From NCBI GenBank assembly GCA_025359915.1, contig JANYDE010000161.1:1-43290 (forward strand): a stretch of 43,290 nt of DNA. The letters are read 5' to 3'. Position 1 is the first letter of the stretch, and each line of letters opens with the position of its first letter. This document shows positions 34,013 through 42,979 of the stretch, piece after piece. Both the position numbers and the translations under genes were made by a program. The stretch is from Chamaesiphon sp. 336R_metabinner_41. GTDB taxonomy: Bacteria > Cyanobacteriota > Cyanobacteriia > Cyanobacteriales > Chamaesiphonaceae. The notes under the pieces were generated by a model. It saw only the letters and a program-made list of their open reading frames with translations, had not been told where the DNA came from and did no database searches.

Positions 34013-37000
34013 TTAAAGTTGCGATTCTTGTTGTTGATAGAGACAATAATATCGCCCTTTCAATGCCATTAATTCTGCATGGGTGCCGAGTTCTGCTACC
34101 ATACCGCGATCCATCATTAAAATTATATCGGCATTGCGAATAGTTGTGAGTCGATGTGTGATAAAAAATACCGTTTTACCCTGGAAAGCTGCGGCGATAT
34201 TCGTACAAACTTGATGCTCCGAATCGTAATCTAGAGCACTTGTGGCTTCATCTAAAATCAGTAACTGGGGGTTTTGGAGGATAGTACGAGCGATCGCAAT
34301 TCGTTGGCGTTGTCCGCCTGACAAGCCAGATCCACGTTCGCCGACAGGGGAATTGTAGCCATTGGGTAGCTCCATGATAAATTCATGGGCATGAGCAATT
34401 TTAGCAGCTTGAATGATTTGGTCGGTGGTTGCGTCGGGATAATTGAGGGCGATATTTTCTTGGACGCTACCTTCAAATAATAGGGTATCTTGAGGCACGA
34501 TCCCAATTTGTTGGCGGAGTGAGTAAAGTTCGACTTTGGATATGTCGTAATCATCGACTAATATTCGTCCCGATTCGAGTGGATATAAGCGCGGTAATAG
34601 CTTCATTAGTGTACTTTTACCAGAGCCGCTTTGACCGACAACACCGATAAATTTACCCGCCGGAAATTCTAAACTAACGCTATCTAAATTTAGTGCTCCC
34701 GCAGGTGCAAACCGGAAGGAAACATTATCAAATTTTACATGACCTTGAATCGTCGGCATCGGAATATTACCCCTGTCGATCTGATCAGATTCCATCGGTG
34801 TATCCAGAATATCAGCAATCCGTTCGAGCGAAAGTGCTGTTTCTTGGAAGTTTTGCCAGAGTTGAGTTAGGCGGAGTAATGGGCTAGTAACGTACCCAGA
34901 AATGATTCGGAATGCGATTAGTTGTCCGAGCGTTAATTTGCCGTCTAGGACTAAATATGAGCCAACCCAGAGCACTAATAAACTAGAGAGCTGACTGAGG
35001 AAAGTGTTAATTGAACCAGCGGCTGTAAAGGTGATGACAGTTTTAAATCCAGCCATGACGTAACTAGTATAACGTTCTTGCCATTTCCACCGCGATCGCA
35101 ATTCGACGTTTTGGGCTTTGACGGTTTGGATTCCGGCGATGACTTCGACTAAATGAGATTGAGAGCGAGCATTGCGTTCGGCTTTGACTCGTAATTGTCT
35201 GCGCGCGATCGGCGAGACAGCAGTTGTGAGTAAAATAAATAACGGCATCGTTGACAGTGCAACCAGCGTCAACACTGAGCTGTAAATTAACATCACCACG
35301 ATATACACCACCGAAAACACCGAATCTAACACGACAGTTAAAGCGGTTCCAGTTAAAAATTGGCGAATATTTTCGAGTTCATTTACCCGTGTCGAAAGTT
35401 CGCCTACTGAGCGTTTTTCAAAGTAGCGGAGTGGTAGTCTGAGCAATCGATCGATAATTTGCGAACCCAAAGCCAGATCGATTCGATTGGTGGTATCTAC
35501 AAATAGATAGGTGCGAAAACTGGTTAATAATGCTTCGCCGACAGCAACACCAACTAAGAGTATACCCAGTGTATTTAAAGCCGTCGGACTATTTTGCACC
35601 AAGACTTTATCAACAATAGTTTGAGTAATTAATGGATTTGCTAGTCCGAATAGTTGGATAAAAAAGGATGCAATTAAAACCTCAAATAAAACGCCGCGAT
35701 ATTGAACTAATGAAGGCCAAAACCAACTGATGCCAAACTTTTTTTGAGGGGTGGAGCGGGTGGCTTGAATTAGCAGAATTGGGAGCGATGGATTTGGATC
35801 TGGAGTGTTTGGAGATCCTTGATTGAGTAACAATTCTTGAGGAGATCGTTTAATCAATCCACTGTCAGGGAGCGCGATCGTAATTGAATTATTGGCAACT
35901 GCACAAATTACGCCTAATCCATCTTGCCATTGTATCAGTGCAGGTACCTGAATTCGCTGGAGATCGGCGATCGGAATTGTTGCCAGTTGCCCCTGTAGCC
36001 CCAAAAAGTCAGCTACAGCACCGCAAAATTGGAGCGAAACCCCTCCAGTTTGCTCAAAATGATGTGCAATGACCTTGCGGACAGAATCGCGGCGGAAGGG
36101 GATTTTGAACTGGTTTGCCAGCATTTCAAAACAGGCAACAGTCTCATCGATTTTCCCTTTACCACGCACGAGCGGATAACGTCCACGATCTCGTTTGGGC
36201 GCGACACGAGCCAACGGTAGATCGGGTGCGTAGGGGATATTTTGAGGTGGCCCGATGGTAAGATTGAAGGAGTCTGGAACGATAATTGCATCATCGATCG
36301 AATCCGTGTCTAATGGTGGTGGAACTTGCAAAATATCGGGTGAAATTCCGATCGAGCGTAGTTTTTGTCTATGCCACTTTGAGGCTATTTCCAGTCGCTC
36401 ACCGATCGCGTATAGTGAGTTTGGGGGCTGACTACCGACGAACCAATCCCAGCCCAAACAGCCTGTGGGAATTGATTGGATGGTTGAACAAACAACAGCA
36501 GAATTAACTGCTTTGAGTGCTAAATCTTTGAGTGAATCAGCACCTAATAATTGGAGTAATCGATCGGGATTGGGATGTTTTGCTAGTTCTAACCGCAGGA
36601 TTTCAAAGATTTCCAGCAGGCTCGGTCGATCGTAAAAATATTGTTTTAAAATAGGTTCTTTTTCGACGATTTGGATGAATGATTCGAGCGGAATATTCAG
36701 ACAAACAACTTCTGTCGAAGCAATTGCAGATTCGCAAGCTACGCCGCGAATCGCGCTAATCATCCCGATTACACTACCAATTTCTAATCTTTCCAGTGTA
36801 ATTGGAGAGCTATTTTCATCAGGGTATCCGAGTAAACGAACTGTCCCTTCAACGATGATGTTAACTTGGGCTGATAATCTGTCGGGCATCGCGACCACCC
36901 TTAGGGGGTGCGCTTGCGCGATCGGTTGTCCGATATGATAACGATAATACTGACCGATTTTAGCAATTTTGGCTTGAGTTTTAGCTGACAGTCGAGCGAA

Positions 37001-37051
37001 CGGTTCGATTTGAGTTAGAAAAACTTCCGGTGTTGTTATTGTGTAAGTCAT
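34013..37051 (-). CDS. Type I secretion ABC transporter (HlyB-like) with sensor-like N-terminus
   Basis: A 1012-residue exporter. Residues about 40-150 look like a cyclic-nucleotide-binding-type beta roll (VNIIVEGTVRLLGYPDENSS). About 290-420 is a C39-peptidase-like domain; the catalytic Cys position appears lost (DETVACFEM where DCGxACLxM is expected), so it should only dock substrate, like the CLD of HlyB. About 440-730 is the transmembrane domain and 770-1012 the ATPase: Walker A GQSGSGKST, signature GLSGGQRQRIAIARTI, Walker B LLILDEATSALD, and His in FFITHRLTTI. Size and layout match Synechocystis Sll1180, an exporter of a large surface protein. The RTX phosphatase and parvulin nearby suggest the cargo. 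No HlyD-type adaptor gene is in the window. Confidence 0.88.
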   Translation of the reverse strand: MTYTITTPEVFLTQIEPFARLSAKTQAKIAKIGQYYRYHIGQPIAQAHPLRVVAMPDRLSAQVNIIVEGTVRLLGYPDENSSPITLERLEIGSVIGMISAIRGVACESAIASTEVVCLNIPLESFIQIVEKEPILKQYFYDRPSLLEIFEILRLELAKHPNPDRLLQLLGADSLKDLALKAVNSAVVCSTIQSIPTGCLGWDWFVGSQPPNSLYAIGERLEIASKWHRQKLRSIGISPDILQVPPPLDTDSIDDAIIVPDSFNLTIGPPQNIPYAPDLPLARVAPKRDRGRYPLVRGKGKIDETVACFEMLANQFKIPFRRDSVRKVIAHHFEQTGGVSLQFCGAVADFLGLQGQLATIPIADLQRIQVPALIQWQDGLGVICAVANNSITIALPDSGLIKRSPQELLLNQGSPNTPDPNPSLPILLIQATRSTPQKKFGISWFWPSLVQYRGVLFEVLIASFFIQLFGLANPLITQTIVDKVLVQNSPTALNTLGILLVGVAVGEALLTSFRTYLFVDTTNRIDLALGSQIIDRLLRLPLRYFEKRSVGELSTRVNELENIRQFLTGTALTVVLDSVFSVVYIVVMLIYSSVLTLVALSTMPLFILLTTAVSPIARRQLRVKAERNARSQSHLVEVIAGIQTVKAQNVELRSRWKWQERYTSYVMAGFKTVITFTAAGSINTFLSQLSSLLVLWVGSYLVLDGKLTLGQLIAFRIISGYVTSPLLRLTQLWQNFQETALSLERIADILDTPMESDQIDRGNIPMPTIQGHVKFDNVSFRFAPAGALNLDSVSLEFPAGKFIGVVGQSGSGKSTLMKLLPRLYPLESGRILVDDYDISKVELYSLRQQIGIVPQDTLLFEGSVQENIALNYPDATTDQIIQAAKIAHAHEFIMELPNGYNSPVGERGSGLSGGQRQRIAIARTILQNPQLLILDEATSALDYDSEHQVCTNIAAAFQGKTVFFITHRLTTIRNADIILMMDRGMVAELGTHAELMALKGRYYCLYQQQESQL

Positions 37052-37158
37052 TTTTAATTAATTAATTAATAATTGATAATTAATACTCCCTTTTCTCAAG
37101 AACAATATAGATAATATTTCTATCCTATTACTGTCAGGCATCTTTTTTTAACCGCAGC

Positions 37159-37197
37159 GATTTGCGTTCGTCGGGTTCCCCGACGGTTTAGCAAATC
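37159..37197. repeat. Nested hairpin between transporter and parvulin genes
   Basis: Outer arms GATTTGC (37159-37165) / GCAAATC (37191-37197) surround CGTCGGG / CCCGACG with a short loop. It is followed by GACGCAGAGAGCGCAGAGGG, a low-complexity motif often seen between cyanobacterial genes. It may attenuate transcription from the parvulin gene into the transporter gene. Confidence 0.5.
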
Positions 37198-37303
37198 AAG
37201 ACAGAGACGCAGAGAGCGCAGAGGGAATAAAGAAAAGACTAATTTACGATTTTAGAGCGGGAAGGGAGTAATTAATAATTAGGTTGTTGGACTGAAAATA
37301 AAA

Positions 37304-38092
37304 TCACTGTTTTTTTATCGCTTTCAACTTGTCCTGAATCCATCGTTCGTAAAGTTCTTCGCTTAATCTCCCACGCATTTTTTCATCTAATTGAGCAGGG
37401 AGATATTTATCTAGTTGGACTACTACGAACCAATCAGCAACTTGCAAAGGATCTGCTAATTGTCCAGGTTTGAGCGATCGAATCTTTTGAGCCAAAGTTG
37501 GATGGGGAATTGATAATTCATGCGGACCGATCGATCCACCAGTTTCAGCTTCTTGTCCTTGGGAATATTGTTTGACTAATTCAGGGAAATTTGATTCGCC
37601 GTCTTGCAATCGAAAAAACAACTCTTGCGCGAGATGAAACTCTTTGACTCGCAATAGTGAATAGCTAGCTCGATCGAGTTGGCTTTTGCGCTGTAAGAAA
37701 TAAGAATCAACTTTATTGCCAAAAGTTTCGCGTTTGAATCGATCGAGTTTAATTGTCCTAAGGATTAATTGTTCAAACTGCGATAGCGTAAAATTATTGC
37801 GCTCTAACCAGATCGCACGATCTCGATCGGAATTAATCTGTTGGTGGTGATAAAAAGCTTTATAGGCATTAAAAATCTCTTCGGTAGTACATTTGATCGA
37901 TGCAAGCTCGGCATCAATCATCAATTCTCGCTGTAATTGTGGCAGCATCCCATATTGCTGCAAGAGTCTGACAACTTCTTGCCCTGAAATTGTATTTTGG
38001 GATAGCCTTTCTAGCGGAGAATCTAGTGATATCTGATCTTGGATGCTGGCAGCCACAATATGGGGATCTAGCAGACTTGCATTTATTTTCAT
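37304..38092 (-). CDS. Parvulin-type peptidyl-prolyl isomerase
   Basis: A 262-residue protein with a helical N-terminal half (SurA/PrsA-like, residues about 25-140) and a parvulin domain (about 150-245): YSLLRVKEFHLAQELFFRLQ, FPELVKQYSQGQEAETGGSI, PHELSIPHPTLAQKIRSLKP, GQLADPLQVADWFVVVQLD. No signal peptide or membrane segment is visible, so it should be cytoplasmic. It lies upstream of the HlyB-like gene on the same strand (252-nt gap with a hairpin). PpiC proteins beside C39-type ABC exporters are common in cyanobacteria and may hold the cargo unfolded or fold it; this link is inferred. Start ATG at 38092. Confidence 0.85.
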   Translation of the reverse strand: MKINASLLDPHIVAASIQDQISLDSPLERLSQNTISGQEVVRLLQQYGMLPQLQRELMIDAELASIKCTTEEIFNAYKAFYHHQQINSDRDRAIWLERNNFTLSQFEQLILRTIKLDRFKRETFGNKVDSYFLQRKSQLDRASYSLLRVKEFHLAQELFFRLQDGESNFPELVKQYSQGQEAETGGSIGPHELSIPHPTLAQKIRSLKPGQLADPLQVADWFVVVQLDKYLPAQLDEKMRGRLSEELYERWIQDKLKAIKKQ

Positions 38093-38471
38093 GATGCTGC
38101 TGTTATCTACAAAATTAATTTAATTCGCACCCTGCAATGATTATCTCAGCAATTGTTTCGATTCAGGTTATCAAGATATTAACATCTGATTAAACTAAAA
38201 ATTTGGATGACGTTTTATTAATTACTCTCTGCTAATTTCGGCGAACACAAAGTCTAAACTCACTTAAAAATGTGACATTTTATGCGTTGTAGCCAAATCG
38301 AGATTGATGAATTTATGAAACTTTAACCGATCGATAACCTAACCTATCTCAGTTCTAAATCATCGCCGGATATTGTGATGGTGGCTTGCAGTAATTGACT
38401 GACGAATCGCAACCTAAGCAAGAGAGATCTTGGCATCGAAAGTAAATCTAATTTATAAAACCTAAAATCCG
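38093..38471. other. Divergent regulatory gap, secretion island
   Basis: 379 nt between the parvulin (minus) and the RTX phosphatase (plus). It holds the possible Pho box at 38322-38340. No small gene is evident. Confidence 0.5.
38322..38340 (+). promoter_or_regulatory. Possible Pho box (PhoB/SphR site)
   Basis: TTTAACCG at 38322-38329, a 3-nt spacer and GATAACCT at 38333-38340 form two imperfect direct repeats with an 11-nt period; AACCTA continues directly. Cyanobacterial SphR boxes are direct repeats of roughly (C/T)TTAACCT with 3-nt spacing. The match is partial. It stands 131 nt before the phosphatase ATG, a plausible activator position. Confidence 0.4.
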
Positions 38472-41400
38472 ATGGCAGATCCAGCAGGAACCACAGTTTT
38501 ACCAGTATCGATTACCACACCGAAACGGAACGTGATCGTTTTCGTAGCCGATGGATTGCGGAATGGCGCGGTTAACGCGACAGATACACCGACGTTGTAC
38601 GGTCTACGTCAGGCTGGCGTTAACTTTACCAATAGCTATTCTCTATTTCCTACCTTTACCACGCCCAATGCTTCAGCGATCGCGACGGGACACTATCTCG
38701 GCGATACTGGAGACTTTAGCAATACGGTTTATACTGGCTATCCAGTGATCAATGCTAATGGTAGCGTTACGCCGTTTATCGAAAATGACCCAATTTTAGC
38801 GGATATCAACGCCAATTCTAATCTTGCCGATCCAGATAGCAGCTTTAGTAATGGCAACTTCCTGACCGAAGAATCGCTCCTAGCTTATGCGCGGACTCAA
38901 GGTTATTCTACCGCAGCGATCGGCAAGCTCGGCCCCGTAGTAATTCAAGACCCCACTCAAGATATTCGGACTGGTGGTACGACAACTGCGAATATCACGC
39001 CCAAGACGGTCATTCTTGATGACAGTACTTATATCAACACCATCGCCAACGCTACCAACCCGATCGTCAACTCGGTAGGTTCCCAAAGTGCGATACCATT
39101 GAGTTTGACGATCGCCAATGACCTCAATAAGGCAGGTTTAATTGGTCAAATTATTCCAGGTTCGATTACCGCTACAAATCCGACTGGTACTGTCGCAGCT
39201 CAGATTGCGAGCATTCGTAGTAATCAGTCTTCAGGTAGTTTGACAACGGCTGGAACTCTCAATTCCAACGCCCAGCAACAACAATACTTTGCTGACGCTA
39301 CCACCAAAGCTGTGTTACCCCAGTTTGTAGCTGATATCGCTAGTAAGAATTCTAATGGTTTTGCGGCTGTATATTGGTCGAGAGATCCCGACGGGACACA
39401 GCATAATAATGGTGACGCTTTCAACGCTGCCGATCCTGGCAATAACTCGCTCACCATTGGGATTAATGGCCCAACTGTCAAAAAAGGTGTAGCTGATGCT
39501 GATGCGAATTTAAAGCAAATTATCGACTATCTCAAGGCTACAGATGACCCTGCAAATCCAGGTAAAAAGCTCTACGACAATACTGATATCTTCGTGACTG
39601 CGGATCACGGATTTTCGACGATTAGCAAGCAAGCTGTCGGCGTTACCTTCGATGCGGCTGGCAAACCGACTTATATCCCCACTACCAGCTATGCAGCTAC
39701 TCTAGACTACTACACGACCGATGCTACTACTGGCGTGAAGACAGCCACCGTGCATAAAGGATTTTTACCACCTGGATTTGTGGCGATCGATCTAGCAAAA
39801 GACCTTGGTTCGATCCTCTACGATCCGAATAAACCCACCGCTACAGTGACGACTGCCAATATTAAAGATATTCAGTACACGGCGATCGATCCCACCAAGG
39901 GTCAGCTTACCACTAGCGGTAATGGGGTGATCGGCGGTACTGGTAAAGTCGTCAATGGCAAAATTGATGCTGGTACCAAGGTTGTCGTCGCGGCTAACGG
40001 TGGTTCCGATCTGCTCTACGTCCCTAGCAACGATCCCGCCTTAGTCAAGCAGATCGTTTCCTTCCTATCCCAAAAAGATTATATCAGCGGCATCTTTACC
40101 GACGATACTTTCGGCGATGTTCCAGGCGCATTGAAACTCAGCACGATCGGACTCAAAGGCAATTCCGAACTACCTGCACCCTCGATCGTCATCAACTTCA
40201 AGACCTTTAGTACCAATCCTAAAGATCCTAACGATCCGATGGCACAGGTGGAAGTTGCCGATACCACCCTCCAACAAGGACAAGGGATGCACGGTAGTTT
40301 TGGGCGTGGCGATACCTTCAATAATATGTTGGCGATCGGCCCTGACTTCAAAGCTGGCTATGTCGATAATACACCTGTCAGCAATGCCGATGTCGTACCT
40401 ACCCTCGCTAGTGCGCTGGGCTGGAAATTACCATCTGTCGGTACCCTCGCCGGACGTGTGGCAACCGAAGCCTTAGTTGGCGGCCCTGCAACAGTCAATT
40501 TTGCTGAATCGACGGTGGTATCTAACCCTGTCAATGGTAAATCTACGGTTTTAAACGTTCAAAACGTTGGCAACAATCAATATTTTAATGTTGCAGGTGT
40601 CCCTGGTGGTACTGTCGGACTGGCTAAACTAGCATTTTCAGGCGTTGCGGCAGGTGATGCGACTGTTAATGATGCGATTCTTTGGACTCGTACTTTCGAT
40701 CCCGTCACCAAAAAAGGTAGTAATACGAACCTGACTGCTCAGGTTTCCACCGATGCGAACTTTGGATCGATCGCTTTTACCTACAAAGTTCCTCCCCGTA
40801 CTGACGGACTCGACCATGATGGTACTGCCAAGATCGATGCTACAGGTTTAACGAGTGGTACTAAATACTACTATCGTTTCAAGACAGATGCTGGCGATAC
40901 TAGCGCAGTTGGCACATTCAAAACCGCGATCGATCCTACTCTCAAGGCTGCTGTCAAGTTTGGCTTTAGTGGCGATTATGATGGTCTGATGCGCCCTTAT
41001 AGTTCTAGTGCTGACTTCGGTAAACTGAACTTAGACTTCTTTGGCAACGTCGGTGACACCATTTACGAAACCGCTAGTAAATACTCTGCTGCTGCTGCCG
41101 ATCCAAATGTCAATGCCGCTCAAGCTCTAATTGACTACCACGGTAAATATCTCGAAAACCTCCAGCCGACTACCCCTGGCGGTTTTGCTAGTTTACAAAC
41201 ATTATTTGCATCCCAAGGTAACTACACCCAGCTAGACAACCATGAATTGGGTAATAAGCAACTGATCAATGGTGGTGCGCCTAGTCTATTAGCTGCTAAT
41301 GCGGGGAATGGGACCAACAACACGGCGTATGATGCGAATAAAACAGGGACATTCATCAATCAAACTACGGCATTTAAAACCCTAGAGCAAGCCTATACCG

Positions 41401-42917
41401 ATTACCAGCCAATTAAAGAGAAGCTCGTTGTGGCACCTGGCGATTTGCGATCCAATGGCACACAGCAGCTTTATAACTCCCAACAATGGGGACAGAATGT
41501 TGTTTACATCAACACCGATACTCGCTCTTACCGCGATGTCCGGCTGAAAACTACCGATGCTGCTGGTGTCATCACCACCACCGATGATACGGGCGCACGA
41601 GCTGACAATCCCGATCGCACCTTGCTGGGCAAAACTCAATTGGCATGGTTGAAGCAAAATCTGATCGATGCTCAGAAAAATGGCACTACTTGGAAGTTTG
41701 TGGCTGTATCCGACCCGATCGACCAACTGGGTGCCCTGGGTTCTGGTGCTGATGGTGGTAAGTCTTGGTACGGCGGCTATCGTGCCGAACGGAATGAATT
41801 ACTCAAGTACATTGCTGACAATGGCATCAAAAACGTCGTCTTCCTCTCTTGCGACGACCACCAAAATCGGATTAATGAGTTGACCTATTTGGACAACATC
41901 AACGATCCGACCAGCGTGCGGGTACTCCCCAATGCGATCTCCGTCGTGGATGGCCCGATCGGAGCCACTGGCCCCGATACTGTCACCGACCACACTTTTG
42001 CGAATATCAAGGCATTGGCGGACAAGCTAGCGGCAACTCAAACCGCAGCAGGAGTCAACCCGATCGGTCTAGATCCGAGTTTAGCCGGACTCAAAAATGT
42101 GGTACGTGAAGGCGACCCAAATGCGAATACTAACCGTCAAGCCGTTGACTTCTATTCTCCCGACACCTTTAATTACACCACATTTGATGTTTCTGCTGAT
42201 GGCAAAACCTTGAATGTCAATGTCCAAGGGATTAATTCTTATCTCAAAGACACCAACCCCGAACCATCAGCGGCGAATCCAGTTCGATCGATCCTCAGCT
42301 TCAGTCTCGATGCCGCACCCGTCCCAACTACCTCCACGGGTACATCTGGTGACGATATCATCATCCCCACTACCCAACAGACGATCTTTACCGATGGTGG
42401 TAATGATTTAGTCGATGGTTCCGTCGGCGGTGGTAGCAACCGGATCTACGGTGGCGACGGCAACGACGAACTCTATGCTGGTAAAAACGATCGGTTATTT
42501 GGCGACGCTGGCGACGATATCCTCGATGCCAGTCAAGGTAACGGCGGTAATCGTCTCTATGGTGGTGCGGGTAACGACAAGTTATTTGCCGGAACCAATG
42601 ATTTCCTCTTTGGTGGCGATGGTAACGATACCTTATTCGCTGGGAAAGGCGGGAATACTCTCTACGGCGGTGCCGGAGCCGATAAGTTCTATCTCGCTTA
42701 CAATGGCATCCCCACGAATACCAATACGGTTGCTGACTTTGAAATCGGTGTCGATAAACTACTAATTCTGGGAATTGCTGGCACGACTGACTTTAGCAAA
42801 GTTACCTTCACCCAACAGGGTGCAGACGCTCTCGTCAAAGCTGGTGGTAAAGATCTCGCAGTATTAACTGGGATTCAAGCTAGTAGTTTGAATCCCAGTA
42901 GTTTCTCGTTTGTCTAA
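38472..42917 (+). CDS. Extracellular bifunctional phosphatase with RTX repeats
   Basis: A 1481-residue fusion. Residues about 18-680: type I phosphodiesterase / nucleotide pyrophosphatase fold (alkaline phosphatase superfamily) with Asp27 in VFVADGLRNG, the likely nucleophile Thr63 in PTFTTPNASAIATG, and metal ligands in VTADHGFST and GMHGSFGRGD. Residues about 740-1270: PhoD-like phosphatase with GFSGDYDGLM, FGNVGDTIYET, QLDNHELGNK, WLKQNLIDAQ and FLSCDDHQNR. About 1290-1416: RTX nonapeptides (GGDGNDELY, GGAGNDKLF, GGDGNDTLF, GGAGADKFY) that bind calcium after export. No Sec signal peptide, as expected for type I secretion. It resembles the large atypical cyanobacterial alkaline phosphatases (about 145 kDa, Synechococcus PhoA type). 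It follows a possible Pho box and ends at a hairpin. Confidence 0.9.
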   Translation: MADPAGTTVLPVSITTPKRNVIVFVADGLRNGAVNATDTPTLYGLRQAGVNFTNSYSLFPTFTTPNASAIATGHYLGDTGDFSNTVYTGYPVINANGSVTPFIENDPILADINANSNLADPDSSFSNGNFLTEESLLAYARTQGYSTAAIGKLGPVVIQDPTQDIRTGGTTTANITPKTVILDDSTYINTIANATNPIVNSVGSQSAIPLSLTIANDLNKAGLIGQIIPGSITATNPTGTVAAQIASIRSNQSSGSLTTAGTLNSNAQQQQYFADATTKAVLPQFVADIASKNSNGFAAVYWSRDPDGTQHNNGDAFNAADPGNNSLTIGINGPTVKKGVADADANLKQIIDYLKATDDPANPGKKLYDNTDIFVTADHGFSTISKQAVGVTFDAAGKPTYIPTTSYAATLDYYTTDATTGVKTATVHKGFLPPGFVAIDLAKDLGSILYDPNKPTATVTTANIKDIQYTAIDPTKGQLTTSGNGVIGGTGKVVNGKIDAGTKVVVAANGGSDLLYVPSNDPALVKQIVSFLSQKDYISGIFTDDTFGDVPGALKLSTIGLKGNSELPAPSIVINFKTFSTNPKDPNDPMAQVEVADTTLQQGQGMHGSFGRGDTFNNMLAIGPDFKAGYVDNTPVSNADVVPTLASALGWKLPSVGTLAGRVATEALVGGPATVNFAESTVVSNPVNGKSTVLNVQNVGNNQYFNVAGVPGGTVGLAKLAFSGVAAGDATVNDAILWTRTFDPVTKKGSNTNLTAQVSTDANFGSIAFTYKVPPRTDGLDHDGTAKIDATGLTSGTKYYYRFKTDAGDTSAVGTFKTAIDPTLKAAVKFGFSGDYDGLMRPYSSSADFGKLNLDFFGNVGDTIYETASKYSAAAADPNVNAAQALIDYHGKYLENLQPTTPGGFASLQTLFASQGNYTQLDNHELGNKQLINGGAPSLLAANAGNGTNNTAYDANKTGTFINQTTAFKTLEQAYTDYQPIKEKLVVAPGDLRSNGTQQLYNSQQWGQNVVYINTDTRSYRDVRLKTTDAAGVITTTDDTGARADNPDRTLLGKTQLAWLKQNLIDAQKNGTTWKFVAVSDPIDQLGALGSGADGGKSWYGGYRAERNELLKYIADNGIKNVVFLSCDDHQNRINELTYLDNINDPTSVRVLPNAISVVDGPIGATGPDTVTDHTFANIKALADKLAATQTAAGVNPIGLDPSLAGLKNVVREGDPNANTNRQAVDFYSPDTFNYTTFDVSADGKTLNVNVQGINSYLKDTNPEPSAANPVRSILSFSLDAAPVPTTSTGTSGDDIIIPTTQQTIFTDGGNDLVDGSVGGGSNRIYGGDGNDELYAGKNDRLFGDAGDDILDASQGNGGNRLYGGAGNDKLFAGTNDFLFGGDGNDTLFAGKGGNTLYGGAGADKFYLAYNGIPTNTNTVADFEIGVDKLLILGIAGTTDFSKVTFTQQGADALVKAGGKDLAVLTGIQASSLNPSSFSFV

Positions 42918-42942
42918 GTAATTCGATCGATAAAGAGTAAAA

Positions 42943-42979
42943 CAATAGCCCAGAATCTCTCAAGTATCCTGGGCTATTG
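42943..42979 (+). terminator. Terminator of the RTX phosphatase gene
   Basis: CAATAGCCCAG (42943-42953) pairs exactly with CTGGGCTATTG (42969-42979); the loop is 15 nt and CTTTA follows. It lies 26 nt after the stop. Confidence 0.75.
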
